This document shows, piece after piece, positions 14,288 to 26,273 of a stretch of 64,000 nucleotides of DNA. This DNA is from Bettongia penicillata ogilbyi (Eukaryota > Chordata > Mammalia > Diprotodontia > Potoroidae). The stretch's first letter is position 1, and every line of letters begins with the position of its first letter. The stretch is taken from contig JAJHZJ010000121.1 of NCBI GenBank assembly GCA_023548195.1, positions 4,808,180-4,872,179 on the forward strand, read 5' to 3'. Position numbers and translations under genes: made by a program. The notes under the pieces were generated by a model. The model was not told the origin of the DNA. It worked only from the letters and a program-made list of their open reading frames with translations, and made no database searches.

Positions 14288-14507
14288 GGAGTGTCAAACT
14301 CAAATGGAAACTGGAGGCCACTATATTGTACATAAGGATCCCTGCAGGCTACATACTGATTTAGAGAAACCACATAGCAATATTATATATGTTTTATTTA
14401 TTTTATTTCTACTTGGTTAAATATTTCTCAATTATATTTTGACCTCATGCAAGTAGCACTAAGGAGTAATACAGACCACAATCTGAATTTTTGACACCTC
14501 TGAGTTA
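14288..14507. mobile_element. hAT-like MITE (gtgtcaaac termini)
   Basis: Starts ggagtgtcaaactcaa and ends tttttgacacctctga, giving inverted termini around a conserved AT-rich core. It abuts the CORE-SINE. No transposase is encoded. The superfamily is inferred from the terminal motif only. Confidence 0.6.
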
Positions 14508-15037
14508 CATAATTATCAAATTATAACAGTAATATTAAGTAATTATTAAGTAATAATTCCCCCTTTGAGCAAGAAATGAGTATGGAATAATCTAGGAGCT
14601 TTCATCAAACAAATGTGTAGCTGAATACCTAACAAGTATTAAAAGATTAAAGCTTTTAAAAGTGTTGCTTTAATTTTTTAGCGCACAAGTTTCTAGAGAG
14701 CAGAGACTATCTCTTCTCTACCAGAGCCAGAACATTTTAAACACAATATGTCAATAGTAAATGCTGCTCATTATCCCTATTATAGAAAACCTCTTTGTAA
14801 AATCTTTAATTATACCATAAATATATTTCTCTAATGATCATTATTTACAGCATGTTTCCATTGAACTATAATACTATGGAAGGAACATGTTTTGGTTCTT
14901 CTACAAATAATATTATATATCACAATGATGTCATTTTCAAGAATTCCATTTGGGACTGAATCTCAGGGCACTCTGGAAATATGCTCTGCAAGTCTAGACA
15001 CTGAATTTGTGTAAACAATCATTTAAATGGAAAGTCA

Positions 15038-15702
<665 letters not shown>

Positions 15703-16439
15703 TTAAATGCATAATTTTTAGGCTTCACTAGAAATAATACACAGTTACTAATTACTCATCACTTTTTTAGGAAACCTATCCAAATGCAAAAATATGGGAA
15801 ACTGAACAGGATAGGAAAGGAAAACTGAAAAGGCTAGGCTTAGTGCCCAGAACATCAGCAAAACAAAACTGAGATGAGAGCCAGGGGCTGGGAACAGCAG
15901 CAATATATCCCCACAAAAAACAGAGAAAAATTGCATAGTGTAGGAAGCTGGAATTGCATGATTTTCTTTAATTGTAGGAAATCATGATAAGCAGCTTTGA
16001 ATATGGAAAAATGAGGCTTTGTAATGAAGGGTCACTGAGAAGGAGCTGTACAAATAGGTTCTTGAAATTATGAAGACTCAAGGTTTCTAGTTGTACTTGA
16101 AAGAACTTTATGAAAACAGAATTATATGAAAATGAAAAGATGGTCAAGAGCAGTGCCCAAGGCTAGAATGAAAAAGTTAGGAAAACTGAAATTTTCTGCA
16201 TACAGTCAGGCAAATGACAGAAACCACTGTTTTCTAGGACCTTATTATACGGTCTAATGGAATCGCATTATGTAAACCATGGCCAGGCTTGTGTCAATTT
16301 CAGCTAATACAGATTTGCTGTTAATACAATTACAGACTTGATGCAAATGATTTCAAAGTGAAAACGAATATTCCACCCCTTCCTTGAAGCCTCCTCTAAT
16401 TAATTATGGAAGAGTTGTAATAATTACTCCCAAAACGGC

Positions 16440-16605
16440 AGTGTATCAAGAGCAATGGACCAGGAGTCAGCCAAACTGAGTTTGAGTCCAACTGGTCCTA
16501 TGAGCCATCATGGACAAGGTGCTTAAATTTTCTGGGTCTTCGTTAGACTAACAAAGTTAGATTAAAAGATTCCTTCCCAGCTCAAAAGTCCTATGTTCCA
16601 TAAGA
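16440..16605 (+). repeat. MIR SINE
   Basis: caatggaccaggagtcagcc, ggtgcttaaattttctgggt and a shortened 3' part. Confidence 0.6.
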
Positions 16606-17012
16606 GGTAATTCTTCAGATTTACTTTTCATTCAACCCAATAAATCTCCGTATGATGCCTTAAGTACTGGCCTTATTTATGTGTGTATTTTTTATGATGT
16701 ACTATATGTCCAGCTTCTCTCTGATTCATGCCGTTTGCTGTCTGCCTTAGAAAATAAATTCCTAGGGGGTAGAAACTTACCAACATGAATCACTATGCCA
16801 GGTACCAATAAGAATGCTCTTGATAATAAACATAATGATGATTAAAATAATGACTGAGCCAACATATCATGTTACATAATATAATGGAATCATTGTAAGA
16901 AATGTACAAACCATCATTATCATTTATTACAAATAATGAGCAGGGATTTGGGAGAAGTGTTCCATCAAAGTCAAAATTTTATTTCAGAAAACAATGGTTA
17001 TGTAGCAGTGGT

Positions 17013-17108
17013 AATAGGAAAGCAACACAGCATCAGAATTAAAACTAAGTTATCAATATAATAGAAAAGCAACATTTAGCTTCAAAATTATAGCTAAGTT
17101 ATCAATAT
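17013..17108 (+). repeat. Two-copy tandem repeat, 47 and 49 bases
   Basis: Units at 17013-17059 and 17060-17108 share aatag(g/a)aaagcaaca at the start and ctaagttatcaatat at the end; the middle differs by a few substitutions and a small indel. Confidence 0.75.
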
Positions 17109-18817
17109 CAGTTGAAAAATTGGGTTGCTACCATAGACTATTTTGGTCAGGGCAAAGAGAATATCACAGAAACTTCAAATGAGCAACTTCAGTTCTTTCA
17201 GAGTAAAGAGGGAAGAAATGGGTCATTTTTGATGACTTGGAAGCATCCTAGTGGAATTCATTCAGTGACACCATTCACATGGGGTTAAACCTGAATGGTT
17301 CTTGTCAACAATTTTTGAGACTTATGGTACAGAGTGCCTGAATTTCACATGACTTGGTTATAGTTATCTAAATGTCATAAGCTGAAAGGCTAAAATGCCC
17401 TTTATTTTTTTAATCACTTTTCTCTGTCTTTCAGTACTATCTTCTAGAGAGAAATAGAAATTAACATACATGGAAAAAAAGTATAAGGCAGCCAGTACCT
17501 GTGGAGATACCTCCTGATAGTAAAAACTGATAACAACTAGCTTAGAAATTTACTGCAACAAGTAAAAAACTCAACCCTCTTTTTATCTCTTAGAAAGACA
17601 TCTACTCTTTTCTTCCTTTCCCTGACCTGAAGCTCTTTCTGATTGTGATCAACAGCTAGAAGGCTCAGGGTTGTCCATACCCAGAAGACAGTATAAAGCA
17701 CAACAGAGAGTACTCTACCTCAGTAATGGAACTCCCTTTTCATGTTTCCTGTTTATTAGTGACACTTGTTGACTGACCTTCTGGAATCTGGACCTTGCCT
17801 GCATAGACACATAACTGTTTAATCCTCCCTTCATTAGTCTACTTCTCTAGATTAAACCTTTAGCCTGCCTATAGGTATAATAATGACTAGCCTCCAGCTA
17901 GCTAAACTATCCTGGTTAGTCCCATTTCAGTTGGTCCCTCAGAGTTATTACTAAACACTCTAGCAAAAAAGATGCCAAAGCAAAAAGGAAAGGATATCAT
18001 TATATGCTGTATTGAAATACTTCTTGGGAGGATCAATTATTTAAAGAGATATTTAAAATAAATTTTTGATTTTTTTTTATATCATCAAAATTTGTCTCTG
18101 TATTCCTCTCCCTTCTTTTCTCAGAAAGCCATCTTACGTAACAAATGATATCTTTAAAGGGAAACAAAGGGAGATAGCAGCAAAGCTATCCAATGTACCA
18201 AAAAAAAATCTGAAAATATGAGAATTGTACCACACCTGAGGATCTCTCACTTTTGCAAAGTAGTGTGGGGTAGGAATGTCTTTTTGCTTTTTTCTTTTTG
18301 GTGGTGGTTGTGGTGGGGGTGGTGGTGGTTAGAGCTATGCTTATTTTTCATCTCTTCTGATGTGTCCTATTGCCGTGGGGCACAATTTTTTTACGAGTTC
18401 AGAATTTTCATTCCTTAGCTGAGAAAAAGGAATTATGTTCTTCTAACAAACTGCTACTTAGAAAATACTTCTTAAAAAAAGATCACTGAAACATAACAGG
18501 CAAAGTTAAAGGCAGATATAGCTTCAAAGCTTTACTCTAGAGTTAGTGGATATAACATTACTAAATCAAATTTTTTTCTAACCACATGCTTCATCTATAA
18601 TACTTAAAATGATCAGTCTGTTTATCTAAAACAGTTTCGCCCCCCCCCCAGAAAAAGTGATAACACCAATGACACAAATTCTGTACAGCCATATATAGTT
18701 AAAATAGAAACATGTGGGTAAGCCTAATTAGAGTACACAAGGAGACCTGATTGCAAAACAAATCAGCAGGTTGTTAGCATGTTGTTCATGAACTGAAAAA
18801 GAAAAAGAAAATCTTAG

Positions 18818-19045
18818 AGCAGGGGTTCTTAACCTTATCTGGAGATAGATTTAAGGAAGTCTGTTAATTTGCTTTTTTTTTTTGATTAATTTGATAACTG
18901 TGTTTCAAAGGAATTATTTTACAATCCACTGTATTTTATACATTTATAATACTTTATTCTAAGAAGAGTTCCTAGGCGTCAGTAGACTACCAAAGGGGAG
19001 GAGTCTATTCCACAAAATGATTTAAAAACCTTGCCTTAGAAGAAA
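18818..19045. mobile_element. hAT-like DNA element fragment
   Basis: Begins agcaggggttcttaacctta and ends aaaaaccttgccttagaag, the usual outward-facing ends of a non-autonomous hAT, with a core of gataactgtgtttcaaagg. The right terminus is eroded. Confidence 0.6.
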
Positions 19046-19394
19046 TGAATATGAGATTATTAGGGGATGAGGGAACAGGGTCATAGGCATTGAGTAGTCA
19101 TTTGGCAAAAGTGACACTGAGGGATCTATCTGATCTATATGACGTGATTTGTTGATATGGCAAAGTGTGCTAATTTGTCAAATGGTGGAAGGCAGGGACA
19201 TTTAAGAAAGATGAATTAATAGGGGGATGAGTTGGGAAGCTTTGTGAGTTCCAGCTGTAGCACATAACCAATTGTTAGAAGTCCTTAATGATTATCAGAG
19301 GCTTTCTGCTCCCCAGCCAGCATCATGTAATCAGCTGGTTACAGACATGATGAACAGGCATGATAGGTCAGTAGTTGGTGATGCTGGAGACATG

Positions 19395-19565
19395 ATCCTC
19401 ATTAGGAAATGAACTAGATTAAATGATCTCTAAGGTCTCTTCCAACTGCCTCCCCATTAGATTATGAGCTCCATGAGGGCAGGCTCCATCTTTTGCCTCT
19501 TTTTGTATCATCAGTGCTTAGCACAGTTCCCGACACATAGTAGGTGCTCAATAAATGTTTACTGA
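19395..19565 (+). repeat. CR1/L3-like 3' scrap followed by L2 3' end
   Basis: aatgatctctaaggtctctt (CR1/L3-like end), then gattatgagctccatgaggg and agtaggtgctcaataaatgt, a clear L2 3' terminus. Confidence 0.65.
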
Positions 19566-20612
19566 TTATGTGAAATCCTGCATTTGTATTTTTGCTGCTC
19601 TTTCATGTAAAAAATATTATAAAGCATTTTCCTTGGCTCATGAGAAACTTCTTCCTAATATTGCACATGCAAATCTTCTAGTCTGTCTTCTTAGAGTAGC
19701 ACTGTACCATACAAGGAACACTGAGGCATTTTCTTTTTATCAGCAGGGGTGAACACTCTACCCTTCCTCCCCCAAATGCATAACAAGACAAAGACTCCCT
19801 GATGATGATTCAAATGTAGGGATATTTTTTACCAAACACATATTCCCACTTGAAAAAATATTATCCCTGGTAACTTGCCAAGTTCACTGAACCACTGGGT
19901 TAGGAAAACATGAAAGATTGATTCTTTTTATTTCTGCATTACCTTTATGCAATGGAATTTTCATGATCTCTTCCATGAAAGTCATGTATAAATAAATCTA
20001 TATGTGATTTTTTTTTGAGGGAAAGGGGAAAGGATAGATATGTTTTAAGGAGTAATTTTCTGTATTTTATTTGATAGTTCAACATCAAAAAAATGTAGAA
20101 ATTGGCTCAAGAGTAATGGTTATGAAGGAACTTCATTCTTCTTTAAACAGTGCTTATTGTTTATAGAAACAGTAGAAGAGATCTTAGTTTCTGTGTTCTC
20201 TATCTTCATATCTTCTTTATTAATATTTTAGAATAAGAAATAAGGAAAGCTTGTGATCTGTAACAAAAGAGAGAGGTTTGTGATTTCATGTTCCCCCTCA
20301 GTGTTATTTTTACCCTTTAAGTTAGCATTCATTTCAGAAAAATGTATTTTTGATTACATTATATATCAAATAGCATTAACTTTCTAAAGGAACTATAGTT
20401 CAGCTTTGAAGAGCGATAAAATTTGAGAGGTTCTGATCAAATTGGGACCCCCTGCCCAATGCAATAAATACTAAGTACTATCAGATGCTAAATAATATAA
20501 TGTAGTCACCTTGAGAGACAAGGAAAAATATTTCAGCACCAATTATGCAAAGATACGACTGTAGAACTATATAAGAACATGTAATGAATGTTTCCTGGGA
20601 AATGGGTCTTAC

Positions 20613-20698
20613 CTGTTCCATTAAAGTGTCAGTGTGATCATCCAAAGGAGAGACAATAGCAGGCTTTGCCATCTAGTTTCTTCCATAATGGCCTCTTG
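20613..20698 (-). other. Candidate cryptic or poison exon in NALCN intron
   Basis: On the minus strand ggttttccctaatctcag precedes 20698 and ACAG|gtaaga follows at the 3' boundary, giving an 86-base exon-like interval. Joined to the exons either side it would frameshift and reach a TGA within the insert, so inclusion would trigger decay. It is only a splice-site prediction by eye; such pairs occur by chance in long introns. Confidence 0.25.
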
Positions 20699-21639
20699 CT
20701 GAGATTAGGGAAAACCTTGCATTTTATCTATGTCAATATCATGAGGATAAGTTTCTCATTCCTAAGCATATGCCTCTGATTCTTAAATGGCTAGAAAAGA
20801 TTGCTTTTTTATTCTGGGGTAATCTTCCATATAACTGTTTTTCCACCTTGCATGAAACAGATTACCAATACATTTAATTTATGATCTTTTTTTTTTAAAA
20901 AAAAAAGCTCTTAAAATGTACTGAGAACACACACATACACATTTTGTCACTTGAATCTGATCTTGTATAGTTACAAAAACCCCACAAGAGTGAACAATTC
21001 ATGAAAATCATGTCTTTTACACACCTATGAAAAAAGGCAGAGAAGTTTATCTTGTTAGTTTCAAGTAACTGAGGAGGATTCACATCTAATTCTTAATAAT
21101 AGCTCAACCTGAGCTATGAATAGTTAATACACCATACCACAAAGTGAATAAAGGCTGGATTAGTTGAAAAAGAAGATTTTTTTTTAATATTCTTAACAGC
21201 TATATGTCAAGATTTTCTGTCAAAATAGATTAGTTATTTAAGCTCATTGACATAACAAACAGAAAAACTTAGCCAATGACAGATTTTAAATTAACATTAT
21301 AATGTCATTAAATAAAACACAAATATAAATTTCCCATATCTTCCCATGTGATAAAATGAGAGAGACAGCTGAACTTATTCAAATAAATGATAAATCTATC
21401 TTATTCTGCAAGTGACATATAAGACATATATCATCTCAATAGGTAGCAATATTTCATGTGTAGCATTACATACATATTAAATAGATTGACTAGAAGGTAT
21501 TTTGGAAGGGAATGAACCAGAGAGAATCTGAGAATCAGGAAAGGCTTAATATAGGTGATCCTTGAGTCAAGGCACAGAAAGGTTAAGATAGTATTATCTT
21601 AATAGGTTTACATATTAAATTTAAGATTTAATATGTGGG

Positions 21640-21735
21640 AGAAGGAAATGGCAAACCACTCCAGTATCCTTATCCCAGGGATAGTATGATACATAGAGAA
21701 ATAAAGAGTAGGACACAACTGAACAACTGAAACAA
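21640..21735 (+). repeat. SINE tail, BovB/RTE-like
   Basis: gagaaggaaatggcaaacca, ctccagtatccttatccc and taggacacaactgaacaact: the 3' part shared with the SINEs at 41556, 43160 and 50086. Confidence 0.75.
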
Positions 21736-22169
21736 TTTAATATATTTAATCATTTCCTTTGGCCACATTTGGACATTTCTGATTCTCCATCTATGTATCT
21801 CTATCTATCATATATGTATAAATACAATGGCACAATTTGCCCTTACCTCCTTCCTTGGTTTCTGATGTCCTGAAAAAGCTTAATTCTCATTAATATACTC
21901 TATCTCTTGACCTTCAAATTGTTTCTCAATTTATCTACATGGATAATAAATGGAATGGAAAACTTGAAGAGGTCAGGAAGTGAGGGTATCCATGAAATTT
22001 CCAAAAATTGCAAGAAAAATATCTACTTCATTAATATGTGGCATTATCTCTCATATCTTTGGGGAGTGTGGTTGAAATTTTGGGTGGTATTGGAAGAAGG
22101 AACCTATGGCTTTGTCAGAGTGTCGTCCTCACAAAACTGGTGCAATATTAAAAAAAAAAATCAATGTTA

Positions 22170-22440
22170 TCACTGGTAAAGTCCTTGGAAGGAGAGGTGA
22201 GGTTGATGCCCTCATTCATCTGAGTTGATTTATCATCATATTTTGCTGCCAGCCCTCCCTCCAGCCAGCTCTTGTGCTGCTGGGGGTGAGTGTTACTGAG
22301 GTTCCACTAGAAGGACCATGGAATGCCATGACATACCTGGCACATCCGGCAGCACTGGAGGTGCGTTTTGCCCGACGTACCTGGCACGTTATGCAGCAGT
22401 GAAGTGGTTTGACCTCTTCCAAAGATGCTGAATTGTAACT
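22170..22440. other. GC-richer unclassified island
   Basis: Locally GC- and CpG-richer than its surroundings. It contains acatacctggcac at 22331 and acgtacctggcac at 22375, each followed by a gcagca motif 44 bases apart. No coding frame is convincing. It may be an old LTR or another unrecognised element. Confidence 0.35.
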
Positions 22441-22506
22441 GGTTAAGAGAAGAAAGGATAATTTTTAAAAGGAAATTTGCCAAATGGGAAAAGCCAAATT
22501 GCTGGA

Positions 22507-22535
22507 GATATGCTTATATATATATATATATATAT
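22507..22535. repeat. (TA)n microsatellite
   Basis: About 13 TA units. Confidence 0.9.
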
Positions 22536-23089
22536 TTCCTTAAGCCCCCTCGGATTTGTAATTATCTACTCCAGCTTATATTAGCTGGCACATCTGGGGC
22601 TTTTGGTCCAGACTACAGAGGAGAAGAGGACTATTGAAGACTTGGTTCCTGTCTCCCATTGTTGTGGGGAGCAATCATACCAGTTGGCCACTTAGAGGAA
22701 GTAGTTTGGTTCTACTGTCTTAGAAATTATGCTCCTATTATAACCATTAAATACTTCTCCCTAGACTTCTCTATAGGCTACTCAGACTCTGGAGATGCAG
22801 GCTCACCTATTGTTACCTTTGAGTGGTCTGAGGTGAGTAGAAGCTTTTTCAGATGTGATGAGCACTTTACCAGTCACTTCAGCTTGAGGAGGCCTGTTTT
22901 CCTCACCAATGAATTAATAAGGTCTATTGAAAACTTACTTGTACTTGATATTGTAAAAGTTGGTGTGTGTGTATGTGTATGTTTGCGGGGCGGGGGGGTG
23001 GCCAGGGAAGGACAAAGGACTTTGGGTGAAGAACAAAATCCACAGAGAAGGTTGGAGTCCTGTTTTTATGGAATAAAGACTATCTAGTT

Positions 23090-23560
23090 GGGAAGATCGA
23101 ATGCAAACACATGAAACAATGGGAGATTCCTTTTATGAAACAATTTATACAAAATGTATGGACTGAGCAACACGTTAATACTATAAAACTGGAGTACACA
23201 GAGAATTGAATGGGATCAGGCAGGATGAGTCATAGAAAGCTTCCTCTAGTGGGGAGTTTTGATGTAATTTTGGAAGAGGGCAGAGAAATGGGTTGGCAGA
23301 GAGCGTGGGAAGGGCATGCCAGTTAGAGAAAAAAAATGTATACAACTATAGAGGCAGAAGCAAGCAAACTGTGGTGGGACAGTGGCTAACATATTATCTT
23401 GACTGGCAGTAGGGTCTACATTTGAGAATAATGAGAAAATGAGGTAAATGAGATGAGAAGGGCTGCATAATTTAAAAAGATTTTGTAGGATAAATACAGG
23501 CAATAGAGTCTTTTCAGTTTTCAGATATAATGGCATGCCTTGCACAGAATAGACAATTGA
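23090..23560 (-). repeat. L2 LINE 3' portion
   Basis: Diverged member of the family at 1135-1800: cagagaattgaatgggatca, gaagagggcagagaaatggg, aatgagatgagaagggctgc. Confidence 0.5.
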
Positions 23561-23789
23561 TCCAACCTGTAAAGATGCCTTCATGAGGAAGAGACTAACA
23601 ACCCTTTCCCCATTTCATCCCCATATCCAGTGACTGTTTAATTCTTATCTGGGTAAAATGGCTGCGACAAAGCAAAATTCAAGCCAAACTGGCCTTCCCA
23701 CATCATAAGAACTTTAGACAATTTCCTGCCTTGGTTGTAGGAAAACTTGAGTTTTCCTGTAGCATTAGTAGCGTTAATGCTACTAACAG

Positions 23790-24372
23790 CTGCTGTGAAG
23801 GTGTAAGACCAATAAATCCCAGCTCACAGGAGGGCTGCTAACACAGGTCCTTAATCTGCTTTTCTAAAGGAAAGACAGCTTCAAAGGGGTTAATAATTTT
23901 ACTTTAATTAAACAGTGCAGAAAGAAAAAGATATAGAAGTAGGTATCCAAGAAAGAATCCAACAGACAGGGCTCCAATTGCCTAAACAAAGATACATCAC
24001 CAGACCAGGGAGCACCACCATCTAGGTTCACAAAGCCAGGTGGTTACCTCGAGTCTCATCTGGAAATTCTCCCATGACTGGGCCCCAAAGCAAAATGCTA
24101 ACCTCCCAGAATATATAACAAAAATGTGGCCCCTGATTGGCCAAAAAGTTTGAAAGCCTATGTACTTAGTATCTAACTGGTTCAGTACCTTCCAGGGGGC
24201 TCTGTGTGACTCAGAGTATGTCACAGCTGTGAACTGAGCACTGTGATTGAAATACCTGTATACTTTTAGACCTTGGAATATAGCTCTTGTTCCAAGGGGA
24301 AACAGGGACACGTGGTCACATAGGTCTATTAGTGGACAGGGAAGATCTTATATTCCATTAACCCTACAGGAT
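23790..24372 (-). mobile_element. Possible solo LTR of an endogenous retrovirus
   Basis: Read on the minus strand it starts TGTAGGGTTAATGG and contains a TATA-like motif (gttatatattctggg, near 24115), then an ATTAAA poly(A)-like signal near 23900 and a downstream GT-rich stretch ending near cttacaccttcaca. The length (about 580 bases) and the promoter-to-poly(A) order fit an LTR. No internal viral genes, primer-binding site or clear target duplication was found, so the assignment is tentative. Confidence 0.4.
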
Positions 24373-24377
24373 TCCAC

Positions 24378-24575
24378 CTCTGACACTTGCTAGCTATGTA
24401 ACCCTGGACATAACATTTAACCTGTCTTTGGCTCAGTTTCCTCATTTGTAAAATGGGGATAATAATTGCACTTGCTTCAGAGGTTTGTTGTGAGGATCCA
24501 GTGAGAGGATATGTAAAATGCCTTGCAAATCTTAAAGTGCTATATTGCTTATTATTATTATTATTTATTATAGCC
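24378..24575 (+). repeat. CORE-SINE, 5'-truncated
   Basis: acacttgctagctatgtaac, gctcagtttcctcatttgta, gcaaatcttaaagtgctata, ending in a (tta)n tail. Confidence 0.85.
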
Positions 24576-24849
24576 TATTCCCATGCCAAAGGAAACACAC
24601 GAGCAAATTGGTTATTGCAGACATCTCTAACATTGCCTCCATCCTTCCACTCCTAGAACCTTACTTTTAATTAAGTACTTTGGTCTGAAAAACATGCTGT
24701 TTAGAGGTTGATCATGCCTTATTTTGTTTGAGCCAGCTACTTAGATCTGGTTGCCACTCAGACTTATTTTTCCTTCCCTCTTTTCTCTTCCCCAAGTATC
24801 TGATCCTTAAGTCTTGTGATTCCTCTGATGCATTTTGGCCTGAAACCAA

Positions 24850-25115
24850 ACAACCATTCAATAACACACATTTATTAAGTGTTTACTGTGTACTTACACA
24901 CTGTACTAAGGGTTGGGAGATATAACGACAAAAGTGAAAAAAAAATGTTCCCTGTTATCAAGGGGTTTTTATTTTAATGGAAAGGCAACATGTAAAATAT
25001 ATAGACTGAATATAAGGTAGTTTTGGGAGGCAGTGAACTAGCACCTACGGGAATCAGGAAAGGCTTTGTATAGAAAGTTATCCATGAAAGGTAACCTTTT
25101 TATATAGAAGGCAAA
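24850..25115 (-). repeat. L2 LINE 3' portion
   Basis: cacatttattaagtgtttac, then gaatcaggaaaggctttgta, as in the other L2 copies. Confidence 0.6.
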
Positions 25116-25912
25116 CCAGAGATTATAAAAGATGGAAATGGGGAGGGGGTTCATTCTAAATATCGGGGATAGTGTGTTGTGTGTTTGGAACCAGGCTTCA
25201 AAATTATTCTGTGAGTACTCTTTAAATTCATATCATCCCCATCTATGGTTGGTATTTGGGTAAAGAATTTAGTCTCCAACCTTAGAGAATTTAAAAACAA
25301 ATATTTTGGTTTAAATTCAAAAGGCCAATAGAGATGTGTTTTCCTCAATGTATCTTCATGGCCAGCTAAGTTTAGATGGATGATTCTTCATAACTATAAT
25401 CCACTCACTCATTGTCTTGCATGATATGTCATGCCCTTTCATGGAAAGCTTGACCTTTGAGGCATGCTATTGTAGGTAGTCCTCAAGTGAATTCAAGATT
25501 TTGACCTTTTCCCCAATCATTACTCACTTCAAGAGCTGAAGAAGATTTCTAGGTATAGCTACTTAGTCGGGGGAAAAAAAGTGGGACAGAAACAGCTTCC
25601 TAGGTTTGGTCCAATGGAGCTGGTTACTTATTTTCAATTTTTTTTTTCCTCTCCTTTCCCAAGCAAGGGAGGGAGGTCAAGAATACTGGCGTGTTCAGGT
25701 GTAAAGGATGTTTTCTTTGTTGACAATTGGGACTATATGACATTACTATTAGGCTGTATTACGAGTAAATTGATAATCCTCCATGGAGCCGTTACAGAGT
25801 ATATGAATTCCCCTGCAATTATTAGGCAGAAGATGAAAAGAAAACTTGTATGATAGTAATTTTACATTAAGTAATGTTCCTAATTAGGAAGGAATGTTTT
25901 AAAAATCTATCA

Positions 25913-26073
25913 AGGGTGGGGAACATGTGGCCTTATAGGTCCTTAGGTGTGGCTTTTTGACTTTTACAGAATCCTTTGGGATTTGTTCTGTGAAGTCTGG
26001 ATTCAGTCAAAAAGCTGCATTTGAGTACACAGAGGGCCACATGTGACCTTGAGGCCACAGGTTCCCCACCCCT
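25913..26073. mobile_element. hAT-like MITE with long terminal inverted repeats
   Basis: The left end, gggtggggaacatgtggcct, is matched by the right end in reverse complement, ggggtggggaacctgtggcc. The core contains gattcagtcaaaaagctgca. A second copy lies at 36449-36634. Confidence 0.75.
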
Positions 26074-26273
26074 AAGTACCGAGAAAAGATACCAGAATTC
26101 TGTCTATAGAAGTCTTAAAAATAAGATAAGTTTGATGGTCTATGATCATTTAAGTAGTCATGCTTAATTGGAAGGAAGAGGTAAGAAGACTTTAGGAGTC
26201 ATTCTACTAGGGATCCTACCCACAAACCTGTTAAGTGCTGAGTTAGGGAAGTAGTCTAGTATTCCATTTTAAA

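Noticed and set aside
22659..23087. 142-codon plus-strand open frame
   Set aside because: No recognised domain, runs into a GT microsatellite and G-rich tract, no splice support, and it is antisense to NALCN.
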